Below are positions 1 through 10,015 of a stretch of 64,000 bases of DNA, piece after piece. Positions within the stretch are counted from its first letter, which is position 1. Each line of letters starts with the position of its first letter. The DNA is taken from the NCBI RefSeq assembly GCF_000226095.1, contig NC_016477.1, positions 1,240,001-1,304,000 of the forward strand. The letters are read 5' to 3'. The DNA is from Thermothelomyces thermophilus ATCC 42464 (Eukaryota; Ascomycota; Sordariomycetes; Sordariales; Chaetomiaceae). Position numbers and translations under genes: made by a program. The notes beneath the pieces were generated by a model, which saw nothing but the letters and a program-made list of their open reading frames with translations, made no database searches and was not told the origin of the DNA.

Positions 1-816
1 ACATTTAGGGGCTTAGCCAATTCTGGACGAGAAGAGGTGAGTGCAAGGTATGGACCGAGAGAACAAATGAGAATGGCTGGGCTTATGGCAACACGCGAGG
101 AAGCAGGACCAATGACTCGGACGGAATCCAGGCTCGACCATCGAGGCTCCTGATAGATGGAGAGACTGAACTCGACAACAAACCATACATCACCAACCAT
201 ACATCACCAGATCCCTGAGAGGCATCATCAAAATTCTGGCTCCGAGATAAGGCTGGCTCGAAGCTTCATATAATCTCCCCGAGAATTTCACTATTAATCG
301 ACGTTCCAGGGCCACCATGAACGGCGCGGCACCTGGCTGACCTGATGATGGGCAACAACTCGAGGAAGAAAAAAAGGAGGTCCCTAGAGGAGCAGATCAT
401 CTGTGATGGTGTACGGACGTAGACTCCACTCTTGTGCGCACACGGAACCCTAGGTAGTTTTCCTTTCTATATAAGTTAAATACTCTAAACTCATATCATT
501 AATCCTTGGAGTATTCTGTGCTCAATTTCTGTTACTTTTCTGGTTGCTAGGTAAACATAAGCTCAGAGGGGCAGTTCAGGGGTAAGCTTAACCTCCTTTC
601 ACATTAAAACAAACATCAGCACCACTCCACCACAGTACGGACGTATGTACATACAAGTACGGATTAGTTGTCTGCTGTCTTGCGTCCCCACCCTCCGAGG
701 GGGGGTGGTGGTGAAGGGTAGTAACAAGCCCTGACGTGGATCCTGTTTAGTACCCACCGCACAACCATTCCTGTCCACAACTCATAGGTGCCAGCGATTA
801 TCCCCTCCCTTCAACA
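1..816. other. Intergenic region at left edge
   Basis: No supportable coding region is seen on either strand. The stretch holds a modestly AT-rich patch around 460-520 and short TACGGA/GTAC-type words around 410-420 and 635-665, like those in other intergenic parts of the window. The last bases are the upstream flank of the tRNA gene at 817. Confidence 0.5.
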
Positions 817-932
817 GGTCCGCTGGCTCAATGGCAGAGCGTCTGACTACGATTCCTTCCCTTGGGTCCCCTGGGATTCTGAGGGTTGATCAAGTAATCA
901 GGAGGTTCCAGGTTCGACCCCTGGGTGGATCG
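817..932 (+). tRNA. tRNA-Arg (anticodon ACG) with a 44-nt intron
   Basis: A full cloverleaf folds by eye. The 7-bp acceptor pairs 817-823 with 925-931 and has two G-U pairs. The D stem is GCTC/GAGC, the anticodon stem TCTGA pairs with TCAGG (898-902), and the T stem CCAGG/CCTGG encloses TTCGACC. The loop reads C-T-ACG-A, so the anticodon is ACG (read as ICG after A34 editing), which decodes CGN arginine codons. A 44-nt intron, about 853-896, lies after position 37, the usual site for nuclear pre-tRNA introns. The mature tRNA is 72 nt plus added CCA. A T4 tract at about 953-956 could be the Pol III terminator. The intron boundary may shift by a base. Confidence 0.93.
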
Positions 933-1367
933 ATGCGATGGTTGAAAGAACCATTTTAAACATTTCGGCTTCTTATTTTGCAATTTTTTTTTTACTTGGA
1001 TATATATGTAATCCGTACCTCTTCTTCGCTGCCCTTGTCCGTCCGTCCGTTTACGATTGATACATAAGTTTATATTGTATCGGGTCTACTTCGTACTGCT
1101 GATGGGAACAGTTAAAACTCGAGCACGCATCTAGATGGCTCATTGAGCCCCGAAAAAAGGCGTAACAGGCAGCCAAAGTTTGTGTGTGTGTGTGTGTCAG
1201 GGCGTAAACGCGCACCCTCGGAAATAGAGCACTAATCAGTTGCAGTGGACGCAGCGCAGCACCCAAAAACACAGCAGTTCTTCATCAGTAAAAAAGGGCA
1301 TTAAAAAGCAACTGTATTGCCCCGAAGTTCAACCAGTTCCAGGAGCTGGACTGGCAAAAGCTAAGGC
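933..1367. other. Spacer between the two tRNA genes
   Basis: No gene is seen. The spacer includes a T-rich stretch near 980-995 and a short (GT)n microsatellite at about 1180-1197. An AAAA run at 1355-1358 is a T4 tract on the minus strand, placed 10 nt past the end of the second tRNA, and could terminate it. Confidence 0.5.
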
Positions 1368-1451
1368 CGATCGAGGTGGGACTCGAACCCACAACCTCAG
1401 TCTGATTCCTTCTAATAGGAGGACCACACGCTACCGTTGCGCCACCCGACC
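1368..1451 (-). tRNA. tRNA-Arg (anticodon CCT) with a 12-nt intron
   Basis: On the minus strand the acceptor stem pairs 1445-1451 with 1369-1375, and the discriminator is G at 1368. The D stem is GCGC/GCGT, the anticodon stem TGGTC/GACTG, and the T stem GTGGG/CCCAC with a TTCGAGT loop. The anticodon loop C-T-CCT-A gives anticodon CCT, which reads the AGG arginine codon. A 12-nt intron at 1404-1415 follows position 37. The mature tRNA is 72 nt. It lies 435 bp from, and convergent to, the Arg-ACG gene. The two are different isoacceptors and not a recent duplication. Confidence 0.92.
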
Positions 1452-1736
1452 TTAGAACAGCTCACTGATTGAAAGCCAGAGGAGCTGGTGTGTTGGGGGC
1501 GCAGAGTGCATGTGCAGCCTATAAGCCCGAGCTTATCGGGCACAATGTGGGGCCGTTGTCTTCTTTCCAAGCCCACCTCTCTTTTAACCACACCACCACC
1601 ACCAAGCTGCGGCCTACTAGGGCCAGTAGGAATTGGGCGGTTTGTGGAAATGCCCGACCGCGCAAAGGCAGTGGGCCTGAGCGGTCTTTTCTGTTCATAT
1701 GGACCTTCGCCGTCGCTCCCACCAGCCCTCCCCATG
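1452..1736. other. Intergenic, 3' flank of the phosphopantetheinyl transferase gene
   Basis: The open frames here show no family resemblance. The stretch probably holds the 3' UTR of the minus-strand gene that ends at 1737 and the 5' flank of tRNA-Arg(CCT). Confidence 0.4.
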
Positions 1737-2519
1737 TCATGACCATATCCTCGAAAACCAAGCAGCCCAGCCCTTCCTCGGCGGCTCGCTAGTACACTGC
1801 CCTGACCCCGCCGAGCCCGCTTCGAAACCGATGCACGTTGCAGTCGCATACTCGCCGTCGTGGCTGATGCTCACCCTAGCCATCTGGTCCCTCGCGCCCG
1901 CTCCCGCCCCCTCTCCGGCCCGTATCAGGGCGACCGGCGCGGACGCACCGGGGCCGGCCAAAGCCCTCTCCCCCGTCAGCTCCTCGGCGTCGGAAGACGA
2001 GAGGATGAGTATGTCGTGGAATCCTAGCCTGAGATGCGGATGCGCCTTGAAAGCTGCCTCCTTGGCCGCGAACCTGGGACGTCCCCCAAACCCCATTCGT
2101 TTTTTTTGAGGGCAAACGTTAGCACAACTCCTTCCTCCCTCCGCGCATGCTCTATCCCTCCGCCTTCCCCGACACCCAAAAACAAGCACCCCGTCAGGTC
2201 ACAGAACTCACCGTCCCGCCATGTACGTAGCCGCACGCGCGTACGCGTCTAGGTCGCCGCCCTTGGCCTCGTCCGCCTCGTCTTCCTGCCGTGCCGAACC
2301 CTTCGCCCGTTCCTCCTCCTCCCCGGCTTGTTGGGCGGCGGCGACCCGGAGGACCTGGTGGACGGCCGGTCTGGCGCGGGCCAGCTCCTCGGGAGCCAGC
2401 ACGCGCCGGATGAAGCGCGCGCCCTGCCTGCTGCGCAGGATGTGCGCGATGCGCGCCACGCGGCAGATGTCGGTGCCGATCCGGAGAGGGTAGGGGAAGG
2501 CTAGCGGCAGGGGCGGCAT
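1737..2519 (-). CDS. ppt2: Holo-[acyl-carrier-protein] synthase (4'-phosphopantetheinyl transferase), mitochondrial type
   Basis: Two exons, 2519-2212 and 2073-1737, encode 214 aa, joined by an intron with a GTGAGT donor and CCAG acceptor. The protein moves the phosphopantetheine arm of CoA onto a serine of acyl carrier protein. Single-domain AcpS-type enzymes in fungi (yeast Ppt2, Aspergillus PptB) serve mitochondrial ACP. Family marks are GTDICRVARI near residue 15, with the metal-binding Asp, and FAAKEAAFKAH built across the splice junction, matching the AcpS W/F-AAKEA motif with its catalytic Lys-Glu. Between them is a non-family insert rich in Glu/Lys/Ala (about residues 65-90). The C-terminal half holds the expected SISHDGEYATA strand. 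The start at 2519 is the first Met and places the GTD motif normally. The mitochondrial location is inferred from family type. Confidence 0.85.
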
Positions 2520-3207
2520 CGTGGGTTGATGCTTATTATTATTATTATTATTATTTATTAGAGGCGGAGGAAACTTTTAAAGAGTAATACAACGTAGTAC
2601 TACGGAGTACGGAGGTAACGGAGGTACTGCATGGGCCGCTGATGAACTGCAGTGTAGGTGCTGGGACGTGCCCCACCTTCCTGTAGAAGTTGGCTTGGGC
2701 CAGAAACATCAGATTTCGGCCAACATTTCAACAATGGGCCAGCTTCCTTAAGCTTTCATCCCACCCAGCTGTTCCGGTACCTTTTGCACGACACGGGAAA
2801 TTTTCAGGTCCCAATTTGATGAATTTTGTCCAAGTATTACATCGCCCCAACCGTCTTGACCCTCAAAAAACCACATCTTGCAAATTTAGAATACATGGTG
2901 TTGACATCATCAAAAGCTACGTTTTGATCTTACAAACCAGGCGATGCCTGCCTTCAGATGCAATCCAACAACAAGACCTTTCCAAAGAGGCAGGCCAACT
3001 GTCATGTCCCAAACAACCTTGATACTTCCAAAACGCCTGGCGAGACAATCTGTCCCGAATACCCTCCTTCATGTTGCTCTCCCGCAGCAACCTCCTCCAC
3101 TTTAGGCCCTCCCCCCCCTCCTTCCTGCACCCACCTCTTTCTTTCTTCCACTCCCACCACACTCGTCTCCAACCAACGCCCATTCACCGGAACAGCTTCC
3201 AAAGCAC
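2520..3207. other. Intergenic region
   Basis: No gene is supported. An (ATT)n microsatellite lies at about 2535-2562. TACGGAGTAC and close variants cluster at 2596-2630, just upstream of the phosphopantetheinyl transferase start, so this is the promoter side of that gene. The right part is probably the 3' UTR of the DUF1774 gene. Confidence 0.45.
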
Positions 3208-4538
3208 TTACTCGTTTAGCAGCGGCGCGCGCTCGGCGTCGGTCTGCTGCCGCCTCTCGGCTCTGCCACCCCACGGGGCCTGCCTGCCCGCCCAGGCGGG
3301 GAGGGCCACGACGACGGTCAGGACAAACAGAACAGCCATGATGGTAAAGGCAAAGATCCACTGCAGCGCCACGATCTGGCGGAGGAACTGGGCGACCCCC
3401 AGCGACGCCGACAGCACGCTGAGCGCGAAGCCCATGGTGTAGTCCTACAGTTGGGAAAAGCCGGTCAGCCAGTCATCCCAGATTAATATGACCCCCTCCC
3501 TTTTTTTTAGAAAAAAAAAAAGTTAACCCCCTTATCCCGTCATTTCCTATTGCGGAGGGGAGGGGCTGAAAGAGATGACGATAGAAGAAGGAGAGTTTTA
3601 AAAGACGTACCCTGTAGAAGACGATGAAAAACAGGCCGTAGCCGAGGATGGACCACACAAAAATGTTGGCAAAGACACGCGCGACGAGGCTGTTGTGGTG
3701 CGGCACCATGATGGCGCCGTTCCAGTAGATGGCCACGAAGGTCCAGGCCAGCGGGCCCGAGACGGCCGGCAGGTGGACGGACAGGCGCGGGTGGGCGCTG
3801 TGGCGGAAGTAGAGCGACGTCAGGTTGGCGAAGTTGAGCAGGAGCAGGACCTCGGCCCAGACGAAGTGGGAGCGTACAAAGAGCATGACGAAGGCGAAGT
3901 GGAGGAGGTTGTTGACGATGAAGTCTGTTCATCTCCGTTCCGTTCCGTTTCGTTTGGGTGTTCCTTTATCAGTCCACGTTCTCTTGATGATTCCTTCTTC
4001 CCTTCCCTTCCCTTCCCTTCCCTTCCCTTCCCTTCTCTTTTTTTTTTTTTTATTTCCAAGTATATTCCCCTTTCTGTTTCTTCTTGTTCATTGAAATGTG
4101 AAGGGTGTAGAGCGAGAGGGGTAACGTACGACTGCCTACGGAACATGCTGCGTTGACGGATTCCGTCTTGGACGAGAAGAGCTGCGAGATATAGCCCAAC
4201 TGAAGGAGGAAGAGGACGATCCTGGCACGGCTGGTGTTAGCTTTTACTTCTGATGTGACGAGGAAAGAAAGGAGAGTCCAAGCGGTGCAATAGAGAGAGA
4301 GAGCAGCAACGAACCAGTAGATAGAAGTGATGACCGGGTTCAGAGAGAAGCCCGAGGGGTGGCGGTGGTTCTGGTGCCAGATGGTTCCGCGATGATACTT
4401 GCCATCCTGCGGCCGCTCAAGGGTGTAGTAGACGGTAACGACCACCGACAGCAGCCAGGTGATCAGAGTCAGGACCTTGTACCAGACGATCGATCTGGCG
4501 CTGTGCGACTCTCTCTTCGCAAACGGGTTCACTAACAT
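3208..4538 (-). CDS. DUF1774 family integral membrane protein
   Basis: Four exons, 4538-4315, 4221-4130, 3924-3611 and 3444-3208, encode 288 aa. All introns have GT-AG ends (donors GTTCGT, GTACGT, GTACGT) and the joins restore a continuous hydrophobic frame, for example VGSHF-IVNNLLHFAF across intron 2. The order of motifs fits the fungal DUF1774 family: NPFAKRE at the N terminus, WLLSVVVTVYYT, SLNPVITSIYW, LQLGYISQLF, LLNFANLTSLYFRH, SGPLAWTFVAIYWNGAIMV, FVWSILGYGLFFI and GFALSVLSASLGVAQF. About seven membrane spans are expected and the C-terminal tail is charged. The molecular function of the family is not known to me. Intron 2 (205 nt) contains a TTCCC array and a poly-T run. An upstream in-frame extension to 4754 exists, but the Met at 4538 fits the family start better. 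Confidence 0.82.
3999..4050 (+). repeat. (TTCCC)n microsatellite plus poly-T inside an intron
   Basis: Six to seven tandem TTCCC units are followed by a T14 run. The tract lies wholly within intron 2 of the DUF1774 gene. On the transcribed strand it reads as poly-A then GGGAA repeats. Confidence 0.9.
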
Positions 4539-6491
4539 GGTTGGTGAGCATGGCCCGGCCAGGGCTTGTTGTTCAAGCGGCGCACTCACATTGATGAAAG
4601 CGATCCATCTTGGCGGTTGGCTGGGATGATGCTTCATTCGAGGGATCCAGAAGTTGTTGGTGGCAGTCATGGCGTGACGTGGGAAACGCGGGGACTTTGC
4701 CGGTGTTATTGTTATAGGACAAGCAAGGATGCGCAACCGACCGGGACAGAACACAGAAGACGGGAAACAGGCCTGACCACCGAGGTGTGGCGGCGTATCT
4801 TCCTGTCTCCTGCTAGCAAGAAGAGAAAATTGAACAGCCAGGTACTCTCGCCGTTACGTACTTGGATGGCCTTCGCGATGATGGCCTGCCGCAGCAAACC
4901 GAAAATCGGGGTCACTGCGTCATTGTTGCAATGCTCCCCTCAACCGTTGCTCGGTTCAATAATACCTAACCTTGTTCCTGTCCACCGCATTGAACGCCCT
5001 CCATCCATTGGCAGAATCCGTAGTTCTTCATCTCATTCACATAGTTTGAGGAATCTTCATCGGCCCTCCCTTAGATCTGAAGAGGTTCTATGCAATATTT
5101 CCTCAGTCCCACTCAACATGGTGCTTCGGAGCACAAGGATCATGGAAATCTTCAAATGCTCTACTGGAGCAAGTGGGGCCGGGAGATTCCCAGCGAGTGC
5201 GGGGAATTAATGGGCTGAGACGTTGGCATACGTCATGCTGTGGCTTGTTCCGCCAACAGTGCAAGCACCAACGAGCATGAGCCTTTTAGACTAGCCGGCC
5301 TTTTTCCCACCAAGTTCAGCTGAGTTCCTGATGTACGAAGGGCATAAGGCACATACTGATTACAGTACCTACGTACCTACCTTGTGTGTGCAACACGAGT
5401 TTGCCATGTTTGCCTAAGGCAGACAGATTGCTCGTGCTAGCTCTCTCCTGGCTGCTCCTGCCAGTCCTTCACCGATTCCTTTCGCCCCGTTTGTTTGGCA
5501 AGGCAAAGAGATCCGTTGTCGGGCGTAGCAGTGGGTCTTCTGTTGCCTTTCCAGAGCGCCATTCCGCCCCCCCCCCCCCCCCCCAAAACCCCCAACAGGA
5601 GAGAATAAGCGCCTAACGAAACCCAATAATGTAATTTAACCATTTCCACTCTTCTCCCAGCATCGAAAGACGCTAACTTTGAGCTACCTTTGAGCCCAGG
5701 TATACTCGAGCTCTAAAAAGAAGGCTACCATCATGCGCCTGCGAGGCGTCCGGGCCGTGCTTTACCATCAGACAACGATGCCTCGACCCCACCAGTGCAT
5801 GGTATCGTCGGTTACGACCAGCTACATACAACCAGGCCGAAAGAAGGATCAATTCTACGGTCATAAAAAGCATGCGATAAATGGTCCTACTCAACGGGTA
5901 AAGCGTCCACTCGAAAAGGCCACAAGAATCGGCTTTCCTTAGTCGCTTTCACCATACCTCACAGTAACGAAATAACAATTGCCATCCGAACATTGTTGCT
6001 CAACCACTGCGGGGGAAGTGCGTACATCCCCTACATGCCTGATTGGCTCACTTTCAATCGAGTAGGCATGAAGGTGCCTTAGCGAAGTGCCATGCAAATG
6101 CACATACCTACCTCTGTTCAAATGTATGTACAATTACCTTATTCGGATTGTATGTATGTATGTTATGTACTCGAGGCGTTCTCTATGCCGCTAGGGCGCG
6201 AACCGCGGAGATGCCTTCATATCCACCACCAGCAACACTGCCTCTCTTCAACCATCCATTGGGGCTGCTAAGCAATTTTTTAAACAGTACCTTAGGCACC
6301 GCATCCCGTTTCACAAGGATCCCTCCCGATATCATTTGGGCATCCTCTCCGAATGAGGTGGTAAACATGACAAACTTCGGGAATGGTACCCGCCATATTG
6401 TTGCACCCAGGGTTTCCCGATTGTTTCACAGGCAACACTCCCAATATCGATTGGGCACAGACTCTCTCCCCAGGTTGCGAAGGAAGCAAAC
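4539..6491. other. Divergent intergenic region of about 1.95 kb
   Basis: This lies between two divergently transcribed genes (DUF1774, minus; Clr5, plus), so it should hold both promoters. No coding region is supported. It includes a C18 homopolymer at 5567-5584, a TGATTGGCTC inverted CCAAT motif near 6040, GTATGTATGTATG words near 6120-6165, and the first copy of a diverged tandem duplication from about 6309 that continues into the Clr5 gene. Confidence 0.45.
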
Positions 6492-6533
6492 ATGACGAAA
6501 TTCCGGAATGGCACGCGCAGAAGTGCACCCAGG
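6309..6533 (+). repeat. Diverged tandem duplication spanning the Clr5 gene start
   Basis: Copy 1 (about 6309-6411) and copy 2 (about 6424-6533) share the same ordered words: TTTCACA, a CCCRATATCRWTTGGGCA block, CTCTCC, AAACATGAC, GGAATGGYACSCGC and GCACCCAGG. By-eye identity is about 70-75% with small gaps. The ATG of copy 2 at 6492 is the start codon of the Clr5 protein. The matching ATG of copy 1 at 6367 opens a frame that stops at the TGA overlapping that start (ATGA). Confidence 0.75.
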
Positions 6534-8062
6534 CTTCCTGACAAAGAGTGGGAGAGGATGAAGCAGGTGATTATGGACAAGTACAGGATCTTGCCGCTCG
6601 AGGCGGTCGTAAAGTACATGAAGAAGGAACACAACTTCTCTGCAACGTGAGGCTGTTTCACGACGCTGCATGATGCCGTCAGACTGACTGGTCGTCCAGG
6701 AGAAGGCAGTACATCCATAGGCTCAAGGGGTGGGGGGTACGCAAGTACAAACCGACCCATTCTGGACCCGTCCGCCGGAGCAGTCCTGCCCCTGCCACCA
6801 GCGGCTCGGATGCCCCGCCGCCCCCTGTCGATGTTGATGAGCTGTGCGTGGTGCGAGTCCGGCCCTCGTCTGACTATCCGGAACTCACGGCGAATGCTGG
6901 CTGGCCCAAGAGAGGCCGAGGCCAACCAGGGCCCCTGAGGGATTCGCTTCTCTGGCTGGCGGACATGCTGTCGCTCCTAGGAGACTTCCGCAATGTCGGC
7001 CACATAGTCACGGAGCAGTGGAAAACGAACCTGAGGAGGTACGGCGGCGACGCGTGGCTCAGTACGACTCGAGCCAAGATGGAGCCCAAAGTTGCGCGGA
7101 TGCTAGCGAGGTCCGGCGACAGGCAGCCGGTTCCGAGCCAGGACTCGTGGGAGAGATTGTGCTGGGAGTTTCGTCACGCTTATACATATTGCACTGCCGG
7201 GGGCGAGGAGACGCACGGGGAAGAACAGATAGCGATCGCTCTCGACCGCATAATCTTCCAAGATGGTCAGGGGGCCGACCGGCTCAAACAGCTCGACCGG
7301 CGCGTGTCCGGTCTCGACACCCCGGCGTACGTCCTCCTCCGCTCGGCCCTGGCGCGCTACAACTCGGTCCATCCGGACGACAAGAAGTTCGACCTTGACA
7401 ACATCATGCAGCAGTTCGTGGCCCAGCACCTGCCAACCACGACTCGCTCCGGCCCCGACATCACCTGCCTCTCGTCGTGCCTGCGATGGTGCATCTCCGA
7501 GCTGGAAAAGAACGACGCGGGCGTGCCGCCGCAGGTCCCTCGACCGCCGGGCACACGCCGCCGGCACTCCGCCATCCGCCCCGGCGCCGACGACTTCTTC
7601 ACCACTCTCTGCACCTTCTGGCATCATCTGTCGCAGGAGAGCGGCGGCATCCTCCCCTGCCGCCGAGGAGCCGGGGCGCGGGCCCCGGCCTGGGCTCTCG
7701 ACGCAGAGGACCAGCTCGGCATCCAGGCGCCGTATCTCCTGGGCATCGTGGTCTGCATGATCACGGCCGCCGACCTGCAGGAGACCTGCGGGGAGGCCGC
7801 GCGCCGCCCAGTCCTGGAGCGGGCCCTGGCCGGCGCCAAGGCGCTCAACCGCCTGCTCGACCGCGGCCAGTCCGGCAAGGACGCCCTGCTGGAGGCCTTC
7901 CTGCGGCAGGCCTGCGCCGTGGGCTGGCCGCTGACGGAGCTGCACGACCGGGACCTCGGGTGCCGCGTGCGCGACGTCCGGGTGGACGCGGACTCGATGG
8001 CGCCGTACCGCCGGTATATTGCCGAATCGCTCAGGGTCACCGACCTGTCCCCGCCGACCTAA
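6492..8062 (+). CDS. Clr5-domain protein of unknown function
   Basis: Two exons, 6492-6646 and 6700-8062, encode 505 aa. The 53-nt intron (GTGAGG donor, CCAG acceptor) must be removed to complete the Clr5 domain. That domain, about residues 15-70, reads LPDKEWERMKQVIMDKYRI, LEAVVKYMKKEHNFSAT, then after the splice RRQYIHRLKGWGVRKYK, with the Trp and W-G-V-R-K-Y signature of the family. The domain occurs N-terminally in many filamentous-ascomycete proteins. Its role in most of them is not established, though DNA binding has been suggested for relatives. The remaining about 430 residues form an Arg/Ala/Leu-rich, probably alpha-helical body with a Pro/Arg linker (about residues 350-370) that I cannot assign. 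The start lies in the second copy of a local tandem duplication. Confidence 0.8.
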
Positions 8063-8801
8063 GACTTTTCTTTCTTTCTTTTTTTTTTTTTTTACAAGAA
8101 AAAGAAGTGAAGTTTTGGGAGGGCTTTGCGAGAAGAGATGATGGGGTCAGCTCATCCCTTCAAGGAGGCGTTTTCGGTCATCTTCCTTGCCACGCCTTGC
8201 CTTCCTTCTTCTCCTCTTATCCATCATCCCTTCCGTCTCCCCCCCCCCCCCCCCCCCCGCCACTTTTTAATCATCATTCTGTTTTCGTATTCCTTTTATA
8301 GGAAGATTACTTCCCCTTCTTCTCACTCTTCCTCTCCCCCTTCTTCGTCCTAATCTTCTTCTCGTCCTTCTCCCCCTTCTCCTTCTCCTTCTTCTTCTAG
8401 CACGCTACCTCGATTCAAACGACAACATAAGGGCGTCTTCTGAGACCTATCAAGGGGACTTATCTGAGCTATACGTTGATCGGCCTTTTCCAGCTTTCTA
8501 ATTCTTCTGCCCTCTCCCTTGACGTCCTTTTCTCCACTTTGTATAGCATAGGTTAAGCGTGGAGAGCATTAGAGCGCGCCTACAAGGGTTGACCAGCACG
8601 CCGGTTCTTCGTTTACCCTACGGAATCAGATACGTGAATATCATCCAGGCCGTGCTCTCGGTTTAGAACAATCCTCAGAAACGAGAGAGGGGATGGTACC
8701 AAATCACGTCGCAGAAACCCACGAGTCTCCTGAACCCACGGGAACCACACTTAGGCCCCCTAGCTGATACATACATACATACATACATACTATATCTTTA
8801 T
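8063..8801. other. Convergent intergenic region with simple repeats
   Basis: This lies between convergent genes, so both 3' UTRs are expected here. It contains poly-T (about 8078-8093), a C20 homopolymer (8239-8258), a CTT/CCT-rich polypyrimidine stretch (about 8300-8400) and an (ATAC)n array (about 8768-8790). No gene is seen. Confidence 0.5.
8239..8258 (+). repeat. C20 homopolymer
   Basis: A run of 20 C residues within a pyrimidine-rich stretch in the convergent intergenic region. Its length is probably prone to sequencing or replication slippage. Confidence 0.95.
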
Positions 8802-10015
8802 TTACTCGAGATTCATACTGGCTCTGAACTCGTCGATGGACACGCTCCTCTCGACCAGCTCGGCCTCGTCCTCGTCCCCCCCTCCCCCTCCCTCTTCGGC
8901 GGCCGGGGCGCGCCGCCGCTCGAGCGTCCACACCTCCTTCACGCCCAGGCCCTCGAGGTAGTCGAGTCCCCTGCGGTAGTTGGTGGCGACCTGGGCGATG
9001 CCGTGGCTGTCGTCGGCAAAGGTGAAGCGGCCGCCCATGCGCACCCACTCCTCGGCGATCTCGCGCTGCGGGTACGGCTCGGCCAGGCCCTTGCGCAGCG
9101 CGCTCGTGTTGCACTCGAGCCAGCCGCCGTACCGGCGGACGCACTCGAGGTTGCGCACCACTCGCGCCCAGACTTCCTCGCCGCCCTTGCCGCTGCCATT
9201 GCCGTTGTCGTTGTCGTTGTCCTCCTCCTCCTCCTCCCACCGGCGCAACGACCGGCCTGGCGCGGAGCTAAACAGGCGCACGAGGTCAAAGTGCCCGACC
9301 ACGCGGGGGCGCACCGCCTCGAGCATGGCGAACTGCTCGTCAAAATAGGCGGCGAAGAGGGCGCGCTCGGTGCCGCCGCAGGCGCGGACCGCGTCGGCGT
9401 AGGTGGGCGCGTCCAGGTCGATGGGCACGCCGCGCGCGTGGTGGATCGAGCCGACGAAGTAGTCGACGGCCGGGTCGGCGGCCAGCGAGCGGATCAGGGG
9501 CCCGTAGGCCGGCCGGATCCACTCGCCCTCGAAGCCGATCAGGACGTGGATCTGGGAGGCGTACTTTTGCTGCAGCCGGCGCGCCTCGGCCAGGTAGGCT
9601 TCGTGTCGCGGCGCGAGCGACGCCAGCGTCTCTTCGGGAGAGGGGTCGAGCTGGATCGTTAGTCGTTGGGAGGAGGAGAAAAAAGGGGGTGAAAGGGGGG
9701 GGCGGGGCCCTAAGTAGAAGAAGGAGAAGAAAAAGAAAAAGAAGGAGGAGGAGGGGGAGGGGAAGGGGGAGGGGGAGGGAGGTGTCGTTTGTCGGAATGA
9801 GGGGAAGAAGAGGGAAGAAAGGGGGAATGTGAACGTAGAGTGAATGTACTTACCTCTTCGGGATACAGGTCGGACAGTTCAGTGCGCGGCATGTGCTCGG
9901 TGAGGCCGATGGTCTTGTATCCGACCTTGATAGCGTGCAGGATAATGTCCTCGAGCTGGTCTTTGGCGTGGCCAGGGCAGAACTGGCCCGAGTGGGAGTG
10001 CATTGTGAAGGCCAT
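8802..10015 (-). CDS. HIS2: Histidinol-phosphate phosphatase, PHP family (HIS2 type)
   Basis: Two exons, 10015-9854 and 9650-8802, encode 336 aa, close to the 335 aa of yeast His2. The enzyme removes phosphate from L-histidinol phosphate, the penultimate stage of histidine synthesis, and uses a metal centre built by a PHP fold. Visible metal-ligand motifs in order are MHSHSGQF (residues 5-12), LTEHMPR (about 37), GFEGEWIRP, SIHHARGVPID, GHFDLVRLF, LECNTSALRK and FADDSHGIAQV. All key His/Asp/Glu positions appear present. A family-atypical acidic/Asn insert (EEEEEDNDNDNGNG) sits in the middle, and a Gly/Glu-rich loop precedes the C terminus. The intron (203 nt, GTAAGT donor, CCAG acceptor) is G/C-skewed. 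Met 10015 is preferred. Met 10003 is an alternative. Confidence 0.93.
9671..9800 (+). repeat. Polypurine, G-run-rich tract inside the HIS2 intron
   Basis: The plus strand reads almost only G and A for about 130 nt, with many runs of four or more G. It lies within the HIS2 intron, so the pre-mRNA carries the complementary C/U-rich sequence. The G-rich DNA strand could form quadruplexes. Confidence 0.75.

Noticed and set aside
4539-4754. A 72-codon upstream in-frame extension of the DUF1774 protein
   Set aside because: The family normally starts close to the NPFAKRE motif, and the extension has no recognisable conservation. It is kept only as an alternative.
6043-6495. A 150-codon open frame upstream of the Clr5 gene
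   Set aside because: It has no coding bias or family match and ends in the duplicated start region. It is described as part of the duplication instead.
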